A DNA stretch of 64,000 nt from Enterococcus columbae DSM 7374 = ATCC 51263. GTDB lineage: Bacteria; Bacillota; Bacilli; Lactobacillales; Enterococcaceae. Below the pieces are notes generated by a model. It saw only the letters and a program-made list of their open reading frames with translations, had not been told where the DNA came from and did not search any database. The position numbers and the translations under genes are program-made. The stretch lies in assembly GCF_000406925.1 (NCBI RefSeq), contig NZ_KE136350.1:102202-166201 (forward strand), in the 5' to 3' direction. Positions 56,777 to 64,000 of the stretch are shown here, in pieces; within the stretch, counting starts at the first letter, position 1, and the number at the start of each line of letters is the position of its first letter.

Positions 56777-58072
56777 ATGAATCATTCTATCAAAAAAATG
56801 TTACGATTAATAGACCCAAATTTAACAATTCTTGAAATTACTCAGGAGAAAATCAACCATCAGATGACTCTTGTCATTAAAGCGAATCTTTCCCCTCAAC
56901 CTTCACCTTGTAAATGTTGTGGTGCCAATGTGATAGATGATGATGGAAAGTTCGCTGTAGTCAAAAACGGCAAGAAAACAGTCACTGTACGCTTAGAAGC
57001 TTTCAACCACTTACCAATGGTCATGCATTTAAATAAGCAACGCTATGTATGTAAAAAGTGTAGACACTATTGGACTGCCCAAAGCTATTTTATTCGCCCC
57101 CATCATGCTATCTCTGAGCAGGTGCGATTTAAAATGATGGATTTATTAAAAGAAAAAGTGTCGCTTACTTTTATCGCTAAACAATGTCAGGTTTCTATTT
57201 CTACGGTTATTCGTGTCTTGCGCTCATTTAAACCTCAGTTGCCTAAAGCAAAACAGTTATACTTACCGAAAGTTTTACTAGTAGATGAATTCCGCTCACA
57301 TACTTCTTTAGAAGATAAAATGAGTTTTATTTGTGTAGATGGTGAAACAGGGAAATTGTTGGATGTTTTACCCACTCGTAAATTACCTTATTTGAAAAAC
57401 TATTTTCAAAACGCCAAAAATAAGGAAGACGTACAATTTTTAGTTTCAGATATGAACGCGAGTTATATGCAATTGATTGCGAGTCACTTTCCTAATGCCC
57501 AATTAATCATTGATCGCTTTCATATTGTCAAACATATCAATCAAGCACTCAATGACTGTCGCGTACGCGAAATGAAAGGATTAATCAAAGAGAAAAAAAG
57601 AAGCCAAGCTGCAAAATTAAAAAGTAATTGGCGCTATATCCTAAAGAAAAGAGCAAACTTAGATGTTACAGAATATAAATCCTGGCGCAGTTTTCGCCAA
57701 CCTAAATTTCCACTTTTAACAGAAGAAATGATGGTTGACCGGTTATTGGCTTTTTCTCCTAAACTCAAATTAGGCTATCAGTATGTCCATGATTTATTAG
57801 AAGCTTTTGATAATAAAGATCCAGATACATTTTTTGAGATATTAAAAACGTTACCAGATACACTAGATGAAGTACTGAAAGAGAAGTTACAAAACTTAAT
57901 AAACTATGAAGAAGGAATAAGAAATGCACTGATTTATCCTTATTCTAACGGAAAAATAGAAGCCAAGAATACACATATTAAAACTTTAAAACGGGTTAGT
58001 TATGGTTTTCGATCATTTGTGAACATGAAATTAAGACTATTTCTGATGAATGGTTTAATTGAATCGAAATAA
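56777..58072 (+). CDS. ISL3 family transposase
   Basis: A 431-residue DDE transposase of the ISL3 family. An N-terminal zinc-finger region has CKCCG and CKKCRHYW, followed by a helix-turn-helix (FIAKQCQVSISTVIRVL). The catalytic residues lie in LLVDEFRSH, VSDMNASYMQ and the SNGKIEAKNTHIKTLKR segment, which holds the last Glu. The ATG at 56777 follows GAGAGGACGG; an upstream in-frame start is possible. It is uninterrupted and fills the element. Confidence 0.93.
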   Translation: MNHSIKKMLRLIDPNLTILEITQEKINHQMTLVIKANLSPQPSPCKCCGANVIDDDGKFAVVKNGKKTVTVRLEAFNHLPMVMHLNKQRYVCKKCRHYWTAQSYFIRPHHAISEQVRFKMMDLLKEKVSLTFIAKQCQVSISTVIRVLRSFKPQLPKAKQLYLPKVLLVDEFRSHTSLEDKMSFICVDGETGKLLDVLPTRKLPYLKNYFQNAKNKEDVQFLVSDMNASYMQLIASHFPNAQLIIDRFHIVKHINQALNDCRVREMKGLIKEKKRSQAAKLKSNWRYILKKRANLDVTEYKSWRSFRQPKFPLLTEEMMVDRLLAFSPKLKLGYQYVHDLLEAFDNKDPDTFFEILKTLPDTLDEVLKEKLQNLINYEEGIRNALIYPYSNGKIEAKNTHIKTLKRVSYGFRSFVNMKLRLFLMNGLIESK

Positions 58073-58080
58073 CAAAAAGA

Positions 58081-58111
58081 GCAGAGATAGCAAATAGCTG
58101 TCTATCTCTGC
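58081..58111 (+). terminator. Terminator inside the insertion sequence
   Basis: Perfect 10-bp stem GCAGAGATAG/CTATCTCTGC followed by CTATTCCTTTTG, 9 bases after the transposase stop. Confidence 0.75.
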
Positions 58112-58206
58112 CTATTCCTTTTGTAAAACTCATCAGTCCAATTTGACAAAGAGCCTTTTATTTTAGAGAAAAATAGCTTTTAATACACTTCCTTGTTTAC
58201 AGGCAA

Positions 58207-58764
58207 CTAGCCGATTACTTCTTTTAATGTCGGTGCTTGACTGTCTTTTTCAGAGATTTGTTCTCGATTATTAATATCAATGGAGATTGGCCATGAAATA
58301 TTTAACGCTGGATCTAATGGTGTAAGAGCTACTCCTGACATTCCTGCTTGCCACTCATTATCGAAGAAATACAAATATTCAGTATCCTCTAAAGCTTGAA
58401 ATCCATTGCAAACACCTTGCGGAACAAAAACCTGTACGCCAGGCTTTAACTCAACTGTTACCACTTCACCTTTAGTTGGACTATCTAAACGTGTATCTAC
58501 ATAGACACCAAAAGCTGAGCCAAACGCTACCGTGACTAGTTTAGCCATCGCCTCTCCATGTAGACCACGTACTGCACCCTTTTTAGTTCTAGTTAAATTA
58601 ATTTGCTGCCAAGAACCTAATGTATTTGGTAAAAAACTCGTATATAAACTCCCACGATACAATTCACGCACAGTCCCTCGATCATCTGTCACCGTTTTAG
58701 AATGAATAATTTTCAATCCAGCAATTTTTGAATCCTCTACAGTACAATCCTTCAATTCAAACAT
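58207..58764 (-). CDS. dTDP-4-dehydrorhamnose 3,5-epimerase-like cupin
   Basis: A 185-residue RmlC-family epimerase. The catalytic His lies in KGAVRGLHGE, where classic RmlC has RGLHYQ, so the residue after the histidine motif is changed; VYVDTRLDSPTKG and VFVPQGVCNGFQ are typical of the fold. The ATG at 58764 follows AGGTGATGAA. It stands alone, without rmlA, rmlB or rmlD, so it may act on another sugar nucleotide or be a remnant of a larger cluster. It lies 18 bases behind yacL, which suggests cotranscription. Confidence 0.8.
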   Translation of the reverse strand: MFELKDCTVEDSKIAGLKIIHSKTVTDDRGTVRELYRGSLYTSFLPNTLGSWQQINLTRTKKGAVRGLHGEAMAKLVTVAFGSAFGVYVDTRLDSPTKGEVVTVELKPGVQVFVPQGVCNGFQALEDTEYLYFFDNEWQAGMSGVALTPLDPALNISWPISIDINNREQISEKDSQAPTLKEVIG

Positions 58765-58818
58765 TTCATCACCTACAATACATTTATTTATCTCTAGCAT
58801 TAATACTCGCTAAATCAA

Positions 58819-59961
58819 TTATTTCTCTTCTTTTTTCTCATCCTTGTGTTCTTTATTATCGATTCCTCTTCTAGAATGAGCTGGTTTAGCAAAAATCATA
58901 CGACCAGCAGCCGTCTGTAAAGCAGAAGTAACCACCACTTGAATGCGTTCATTCATATAATGTTGACCGTCCTCTACTACAACCATCGTTCCATCATCAA
59001 GATAAGCAACCCCTTGCTGACGTTCGGTTCCGGCTTTTACCACAAGGACCTCCATATCTTCGCCCGGAATAACGACCGGTTTTACGGCATTCGCCAAAGC
59101 GTTGATATTTAACACTGGCACATTTTGAAACTCGGAAACCTTATTTAAATTATAATCATTAGTAACGATAATTCCATCTAGCATTTTGGCCAGCTTAATT
59201 AGCTTACTGTCCACCTCTGAAATATCCTCAAAATCACCGTCGTACATCTCCACCGCAATCCCCTCTTCTTTTTGTAGGGCATTTAAAATATCTAATCCAC
59301 GACGACCACGCACACGTTTTAAGCTATCGCCTGAATCAGCAATATATTGCAATTCATATAGCACAAAATTAGGAATTAAAATAACACCTTCTAAAAATCC
59401 TGATTTCGTAATATCATAGATACGCCCGTCAATAATGACACTAGTATCCAAAATTTTATACTTATGGAAATGATCTTCTACACGACGCTCTAGCATCTGC
59501 TGCTCAACCTGAGGCTCAACTTTCTTCGACTTAATACTAAATAGCTTCTTCCATTCCTCAATCCGACTTGTACCAATTCGAAAACCAAAATAGCCTAAAA
59601 TAACCATTAAAATAATCGGCATAAAACCTTTTAAGAAAGGAATATCCCAATTATAAAAAGGAATAGCCAAAATCGCACCTAAAACTAAACCTAAAATCGT
59701 TCCCACCGTACCAAACAAAAGATACATCAAACTAAACTCGCTTAGCTTCTTCTCGATTTTCGTAATGGCTGTTGAAATATAACCGGCTAATAATAAAGAA
59801 AGTAAAAAGAAAATAATTGCACCAATCAAGCCGTTAGTTACATTATTATTCAACCACATACTCTTCTCCTGCCCAATTGCTGTCCAAGCAAGGGGCAACA
59901 ACGAAATACCTAAAGTCGTCCCCGCAAGGACAAATAAAAAATTAATCACACGTCTCTGCAT
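58819..59961 (-). CDS. yacL: PIN/TRAM-domain membrane protein YacL
   Basis: A 380-residue protein with four N-terminal membrane helices (about residues 7-25, 38-60, 80-100 and 108-130). A PIN-like nuclease domain begins YKILDTSVIIDGRIYDI with further acidic residues (ELQYIADSGD, IVTNDYNLNK), and a C-terminal TRAM RNA-binding domain ends in basic and acidic residues. The PIN acidic residues are intact, so it is probably an active ribonuclease. Normally it follows radA (and disA); here array B separates the two. Confidence 0.92.
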   Translation of the reverse strand: MQRRVINFLFVLAGTTLGISLLPLAWTAIGQEKSMWLNNNVTNGLIGAIIFFLLSLLLAGYISTAITKIEKKLSEFSLMYLLFGTVGTILGLVLGAILAIPFYNWDIPFLKGFMPIILMVILGYFGFRIGTSRIEEWKKLFSIKSKKVEPQVEQQMLERRVEDHFHKYKILDTSVIIDGRIYDITKSGFLEGVILIPNFVLYELQYIADSGDSLKRVRGRRGLDILNALQKEEGIAVEMYDGDFEDISEVDSKLIKLAKMLDGIIVTNDYNLNKVSEFQNVPVLNINALANAVKPVVIPGEDMEVLVVKAGTERQQGVAYLDDGTMVVVEDGQHYMNERIQVVVTSALQTAAGRMIFAKPAHSRRGIDNKEHKDEKKEEK

Positions 59962-59975
59962 ACTCTCTCTCCTTT

Positions 59976-60380
59976 ACCAAAGGCTATCAAGCGAGCGCTT
60001 TGCTATGAGTAAATAAGGTTAACTAGTCACAAAAAGTGCGTAACTTTTAACACTTTTTGGGGATAGTTACTTATTTACCGAATAGCAGCTCGATTGATGC
60101 CGTTTAATCCAAAGGCTATGTGTTGAGCGCTTTGATACGAGTAAATAAGTTCCAAGTGGATGGAAAAATCCATCACATTTTAAGATTTTTTCAGCAACTT
60201 GGCTTATTTACCGAGTATCAGCTCAATCACATGCCGATTTCAAAGGCTATGAGACAAGCGATTTGGTTTGAGCAATAAGTCGAAGCAGGCGATAAAAGTG
60301 CGTGTGTGTTAACACTTTTTCGACTGCAAGCTTATTGCCAAACCTAGCTTGGCTCGGTTAATAAAATACACTCATAGCCT
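59976..60380. repeat. Array B: three long-hairpin modules
   Basis: Modules begin at the string AGGCTAT: 59981-60112, 60113-60243 and 60244-60379; the last ends in the inverse TAGCCT. Read on the minus strand they correspond to modules 2, 3 and 1 of array A, at roughly 90 percent identity or more by eye (module 1 differs at only a few positions). The array fills almost all of the gap between radA and yacL and is probably transcribed with them on the minus strand. Confidence 0.9.
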
Positions 60381-60385
60381 GTCTG

Positions 60386-61768
60386 TTAAAAATTCTGAAC
60401 ACCAAATACTCGTTTTAGGGTTTCAGCTAAGGTGGCAACGCCGATTACCTCAATCCCTTCAGGAACTTGCCAACCTGTTAAATTATTTTTAGGCACATAC
60501 ACGCGCTTGAAGCCAAGCTTTTGTACCTCCTTAATCCGCTGATCAATAAAGTTTACTCGGCGAATTTCACCAGTTAATCCGATTTCACCGATAAAACAAT
60601 CCGTTGCCTGCGTCCCTTTTTCCTTATAGCTAGAGGCAATACTTACCGCTATCGCTAAATCGATGGCTGGTTCGTTTAATTTTACTCCACCAGCTGCTTT
60701 TAAGTAGGCATCTTGATTTTGAAGTAGCAACCCAGCTCGTTTTTCTAAAACCGCCATAATCAACGAAACCCGATTAAAATCTAAGCCAGTCGTTGTGCGT
60801 TTCGCATTACCAAACATGGTTGGAGTTACTAGCGCTTGAATTTCTACCAACAACGGACGAGTCCCCTCCATGGTTACCACAATAGCCGAACCAGTTGCTC
60901 CTTGCAATCGTTCTTCTAAAAAAACTTGGGAAGGATTATTGACTTCTTGCAAGCCAGTATCATGCATTTCAAAAATACCAATTTCATTCGTGGAACCAAA
61001 ACGATTCTTCACAGCCCGTAAAATTCTAAAGCTCTGATGCCGCTCACCTTCAAAGTACAATACCGTATCCACCATGTGCTCTAGCATCCTTGGACCAGCC
61101 AAAGCGCCTTCTTTGGTCACATGACCGACAATAAATATTGCGATTTGATTGGTCTTAGCAATGCGCATTAATTCTGCTGTCGTCTCTCTAACCTGACTGA
61201 CACTACCAGCAACGCTACTGATACTAGGCTGAATCATGGTTTGGATGGAGTCGATAATCACATATTCCGGCTGTAAGCTTTCGATAGCCTGCTTAATTGC
61301 TTCTAAATCCGTTTCCGCATAAAGATAAAAATCCTCTTGCAAAACACCCAAACGTTGGGCGCGCATTTTAATCTGTTCAGCACTTTCTTCACCAGAAACA
61401 TATAACACCTTGCCACCGGTTAAAGCTAATTGTTGGGATACCTGTAAAAGCAAGGTTGACTTACCAATTCCAGGATCTCCACCAAGCAACACCAATGAAC
61501 CAGGTACCACGCCCCCACCTAACACCCGATTTAATTCATCCATTTGCGTTTTTACGCGCGGGGTTTTCTTGGGCACAATTTCCGTAATCTTGGTTGGCTG
61601 ACTACGTTTACCAGTAAATGAAACGGCCTGTCTACGATCGGTTGATGTGACAATTTTTTCCTCAACCATAGAGTTCCAACTGCCACAATTCGGACATTTA
61701 CCTAAATATCTAGGTGAAATATACCCACAATGCTGACATTCAAATTGGGTTTTTTCTTTTTTTGCCAT
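60386..61768 (-). CDS. radA: DNA repair protein RadA
   Basis: A RecA-related helicase for branch migration, 460 residues. Zinc finger [21 protein letters not shown] at the N-terminus, Walker [15 protein letters not shown], the RadA-specific [11 protein letters not shown] motif and a C-terminal Lon-like domain. It follows dut by 21 bases with GGAGAGG at its start. Its stop abuts array B. Confidence 0.96.
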   Translation of the reverse strand: MAKKEKTQFECQHCGYISPRYLGKCPNCGSWNSMVEEKIVTSTDRRQAVSFTGKRSQPTKITEIVPKKTPRVKTQMDELNRVLGGGVVPGSLVLLGGDPGIGKSTLLLQVSQQLALTGGKVLYVSGEESAEQIKMRAQRLGVLQEDFYLYAETDLEAIKQAIESLQPEYVIIDSIQTMIQPSISSVAGSVSQVRETTAELMRIAKTNQIAIFIVGHVTKEGALAGPRMLEHMVDTVLYFEGERHQSFRILRAVKNRFGSTNEIGIFEMHDTGLQEVNNPSQVFLEERLQGATGSAIVVTMEGTRPLLVEIQALVTPTMFGNAKRTTTGLDFNRVSLIMAVLEKRAGLLLQNQDAYLKAAGGVKLNEPAIDLAIAVSIASSYKEKGTQATDCFIGEIGLTGEIRRVNFIDQRIKEVQKLGFKRVYVPKNNLTGWQVPEGIEVIGVATLAETLKRVFGVQNF

Positions 61769-61789
61769 AAAGTGACAACCTCTCCATGA

Positions 61790-62317
61790 TTATTTTTCCG
61801 TATTGGATGAACCAAAGCCGCCTGTACGTTCACCTAATGTCTCGTCTTGATCGGCTTTTAAGAATTGTAAAAAGATTCCCTGGCCAATCCGTTCGCCTTT
61901 TTTAATCACGACATCCTTGATACCAAAATTGGTCAATTGAAACATAATATGCCCTTCATTACTTTCATTATTATAATAATCGCTATCAATAACGCCGATA
62001 CCATTTGATAATACCAAAAAACGTTTTAGCGGATTACTTGAACGATTCGCCAGCTGCAAATACTCATCTTCTTGCATATAGGCTTTAATGCCAGTTGGTA
62101 CTAAAGTCGGTTTAAGCAAGGCTTCTAACCTACTGCGATCAGTAAATAAAGATTTCCCTAATTCCTTTAAATCAATGCCACTTTTCCAAATACTTGGAAT
62201 AACGACCTCTTCTGCTGCCTGAAAATCATAGCCTGCTGCATGATGGGTCGCACGTACCGGTAGCTCAATATTCGCATTTTGATATTTTTTAACGACTTCA
62301 AATCCTCTTTTTTTCAT
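61790..62317 (-). CDS. dut: dUTP diphosphatase
   Basis: A trimeric-type dUTPase of 175 residues. Motif 1 is AAGYDFQA, motif 2 NRSSNP, motif 3 NGIGVIDSDYYNN, motif 4 GERIGQGIF and motif 5 RTGGFGSSN. An insert of about 40 residues between motifs 1 and 2 (around 45-80) lengthens it compared with the minimal enzyme. The ATG at 62317 follows AAGGAGG. It heads the dut-radA-yacL run and is divergent from proB. Confidence 0.94.
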   Translation of the reverse strand: MKKRGFEVVKKYQNANIELPVRATHHAAGYDFQAAEEVVIPSIWKSGIDLKELGKSLFTDRSRLEALLKPTLVPTGIKAYMQEDEYLQLANRSSNPLKRFLVLSNGIGVIDSDYYNNESNEGHIMFQLTNFGIKDVVIKKGERIGQGIFLQFLKADQDETLGERTGGFGSSNTEK

Positions 62318-62458
62318 AAAACCTCCTTAGATATCCATATTAAATATACGCTTATTTTAACATAAAGGATGAAATTAATCGCCTGTCAAACTAGGAAATT
62401 AAGCACTTTTTATGTTTTTTCAATTAAATTCAGTTTTGTAATAAATATAAAAAAATAC

Positions 62459-62487
62459 ATGACGAAACGCACTTTTGCGAGTACAAT
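62459..62487 (+). promoter_or_regulatory. Promoter of proB-proA
   Basis: ATGACG (62459-62464) and TACAAT (62482-62487) are 17 bases apart, giving a leader of about 25 bases. A second pair, TTGCGA/TATTAT, further downstream would start transcription inside the ribosome site and is less likely. Confidence 0.55.
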
Positions 62488-62518
62488 AGAATCAATATAT
62501 TATAAAGGAATTTGAGAT

Positions 62519-63319
62519 ATGCGTGAAAAATTAAAAAATGCTAAAAGAATTGTCATTAAAATCGGGACTAGTTCGTTAGTTTACCCTAATGGCAACATTA
62601 ATCTATCTGGAATTGACGAGCTGTCTTTTGTCTTAGCGGATTTAAATAACCAAGGCAAAGAGGTTGTTTTGGTTTCCTCTGGGGCAATTGGTGTCGGGAT
62701 GAATCAGCTTGGTCTTACCGCTCGTCCAGCTACAATTCCAGAACAACAAGCGGTAGCTGCATTAGGGCAAGCTACTTTAATGAATATTTATAGCCAACGC
62801 TTAGCTAGCTACAGTAAAAAAGCCGGACAAGTTTTACTGACTCGAGATGTGATTGAATATCCTGAGAGTCGCAAAAATGTAACCAATACCCTAGAGCAAT
62901 TACTAAAGATGGGCATTATTCCTATCATTAACGAAAATGATACGGTTTCAGTAGATGAATTAGATCACTTAACGAAATTTGGCGATAATGACCAGCTTTC
63001 CGCCATTGTTAGTCAAATTATTCAAGCGGATTTATTAATTATGCTTTCGGATATTAATGGTTTTTATTCTGATAATCCTAATACAAATCCTCAAGCCAGC
63101 CTACATACACATATTGCTCAAATCACTCCAGAAATTATGCACCAAGCGGGTGGTAAAGGCAGTATGTTTGGAACCGGAGGCATGAGTAGTAAGCTAAAAG
63201 CCGCTAAACGAATTCTCGATTGCCAAAGCGCTATGGTTTTAGCGAATGGTAAACAACCTAAAATTATTTTTGATATTTTAGATGGTCAACAAATTGGTAC
63301 ATTATTTATGGAGGGATGA
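62519..63319 (+). CDS. proB: Glutamate 5-kinase
   Basis: First step of proline synthesis; 266 residues, the short form without the C-terminal PUA domain. The amino-acid kinase fold is clear: RIVIKIGTSSLV, VLVSSGAIGVGM, NENDTVS and TGGMSSKLKAAKR. The ATG at 62519 follows AAAGGA at 9 bases. It is 2 bases from proA, so the two are cotranscribed. Confidence 0.95.
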   Translation: MREKLKNAKRIVIKIGTSSLVYPNGNINLSGIDELSFVLADLNNQGKEVVLVSSGAIGVGMNQLGLTARPATIPEQQAVAALGQATLMNIYSQRLASYSKKAGQVLLTRDVIEYPESRKNVTNTLEQLLKMGIIPIINENDTVSVDELDHLTKFGDNDQLSAIVSQIIQADLLIMLSDINGFYSDNPNTNPQASLHTHIAQITPEIMHQAGGKGSMFGTGGMSSKLKAAKRILDCQSAMVLANGKQPKIIFDILDGQQIGTLFMEG

Positions 63320-63321
63320 TT

Positions 63322-64000
63322 ATGACAGATATTCAATTACTTGGTAAACAAGCTAAAGAGAGTAGCCACCAGCTGGCACTGCTTTCAACTCAAGAAAAAA
63401 ATCAAGTTTTACTAAAAATGGCTGATGCATTAAATACTCACACCGATAAAATCCTGCAAGCCAATGCCTTAGACTTAAGCCAAGCTGATGCTAATGGCAT
63501 TAAAGAGACGATGAAAGACCGCTTAAAATTAACGCCTGAACGCATTAACGACATGGCTGACGGTATTCGTCAAGTAGCCAGCTTACCCGATCCAATTGGT
63601 GAAGTCGAAAAAATGTGGAAAAATGCAGATGGCCTAACAATCGGTGTTAAACGTGTACCTCTTGGTGTTATCGGTATTATCTATGAATCACGACCAAATG
63701 TAACAACTGATGCAGCCAGCCTTTGCTTTAAAACAGGAAATGCTGTGATCTTACGTGGGGGTAAGGAAGCCTTTCATTCCAATCAAGTATTAGTTGAGAT
63801 TTTACAAGCGGTGTTAAAAGAAAGCCAGATTTCTCCTTTTGCCATCCAATTCGTCGATGATCCTTCACGTGAAGTAGCTAATCAAATGATGCGTTTAAAC
63901 GAATATCTAGATGTTTTAATTCCTCGAGGTGGTGCAGGACTCATTCAAAGCGTGAAAAACAACGCGACGGTGCCTGTAATCGAAACCGGGACTGGAAATA
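63322..64000 (+). CDS. proA: Gamma-glutamyl phosphate reductase (5' part)
   Basis: The first 226 residues of ProA, cut by the window end. It begins MTDIQLLGKQAKESS, with VKRVPLGVIGIIYESRPNVT, and later GNAVILRGGKEAFHSN, the NADPH-binding Rossmann region. The catalytic cysteine lies beyond the window. The ATG at 63322 follows GAGGGATGA. It reduces glutamyl phosphate made by ProB. Confidence 0.95.
   Translation, partial: MTDIQLLGKQAKESSHQLALLSTQEKNQVLLKMADALNTHTDKILQANALDLSQADANGIKETMKDRLKLTPERINDMADGIRQVASLPDPIGEVEKMWKNADGLTIGVKRVPLGVIGIIYESRPNVTTDAASLCFKTGNAVILRGGKEAFHSNQVLVEILQAVLKESQISPFAIQFVDDPSREVANQMMRLNEYLDVLIPRGGAGLIQSVKNNATVPVIETGTGN

Larger units (their letters stand above)
56642..58155 (+). 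mobile_element. Intact ISL3-family insertion sequence
   Basis: A 1514-bp element. The ends are inverted repeats GGCTCT-N6-AATTGGACTGATGA (left end from 56642, right end to 58155), differing only in the six internal bases. It is flanked by an 8-bp target duplication, TTTTATTT, at 56634-56641 and 58156-58163, as usual for ISL3. It carries one intact transposase gene, so insertion looks recent and the copy may be active. Confidence 0.95.

Noticed and set aside
59976-60380. Integron cassette array
   Set aside because: No open frame lies between modules, no integrase is present, and the boundary string is not the attC core; only the palindromic size is similar.

Overview
This 64 kb window is chromosomal DNA from a low-GC Gram-positive bacterium of the order Lactobacillales. 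The gene set and local order look most like Enterococcaceae (Enterococcus/Vagococcus type): ctsR-clpC, gmk-rpoZ-priA-def-fmt-rsmB-stp-prkC, ymfF-ymfH-rodZ-pgsA-cinA-recA-rny, and radA-yacL-gltX-cysE-cysS-mrnC-rlmB-yacP-sigH. The genus is inferred from synteny and cannot be proved from the sequence alone. Nearly all genes lie on the minus strand. A perfect ParB-binding site (parS, 54515-54530) and genes that are origin-proximal in Bacillus suggest the window lies near oriC. No tRNA, rRNA, prophage or CRISPR array was found.

Layout, left to right. 1-5.2 kb: glutathione reductase, a CPBP-type membrane protease, a small unknown protein and a pair of U32 tRNA-hydroxylation proteins. 5.2-6.1 kb: a large AT-rich gene-free gap. 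6.1-12.5 kb: clpC-ctsR with a CtsR operator, a TetR regulator, a MacB-like ABC transporter with paired palindromic operators, and a small lipoprotein. 12.6-23.2 kb: a long housekeeping block (Ser/Thr kinase/phosphatase, translation initiation and 16S rRNA methylation, PriA, omega, Gmk, YicC, a PC4-like protein). 23.4-28.5 kb: an unknown plus-strand gene, a TPP riboswitch with thiT, prs, glmU and purR. 28.7-34.4 kb: a LytTR/DUF3021 pair, a Zur-controlled zinc ABC transporter and pepF. 34.5-37.3 kb: ispE, a four-module hairpin repeat array, pgmB and a small membrane protein. 37.5-46.1 kb: rny, recA (LexA box), cinA, pgsA, a RodZ-like protein and two M16 proteins. 46.3-54.2 kb: mscL, an ElaA-type acetyltransferase, veg, a SigH-type sigma factor, yacP, rlmB, mrnC, cysS, cysE (cysteine T-box) and gltX. 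54.3-58.2 kb: the one clearly accessory segment, with parS, an AlbA_2/Schlafen-type regulator behind 86-bp tandem repeats, and an intact ISL3-family element with an 8-bp target duplication. 58.2-64 kb: a solitary RfbC-like epimerase, yacL, a three-module repeat array, radA, dut, proB and the start of proA.

Two observations stand out. First, a family of about 130-bp imperfect-palindrome modules is scattered through the window. Two arrays 24 kb apart (35601-36121 and 59976-60380) share three nearly identical modules in opposite orientation and in a different order. One array fills the predicted leader of pgmB, and related single copies sit at 10-130, 11960-12158, 47335-47385 and 52300-52488. 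Second, the SigH-type sigma factor stops just inside the region 4 recognition helix in its zero frame. A slip of -1 on a canonical A AAA AAG heptamer, correctly phased, restores the expected helix. This suggests programmed frameshifting, a phase-variable homopolymer tract, or a sequencing or decay indel.
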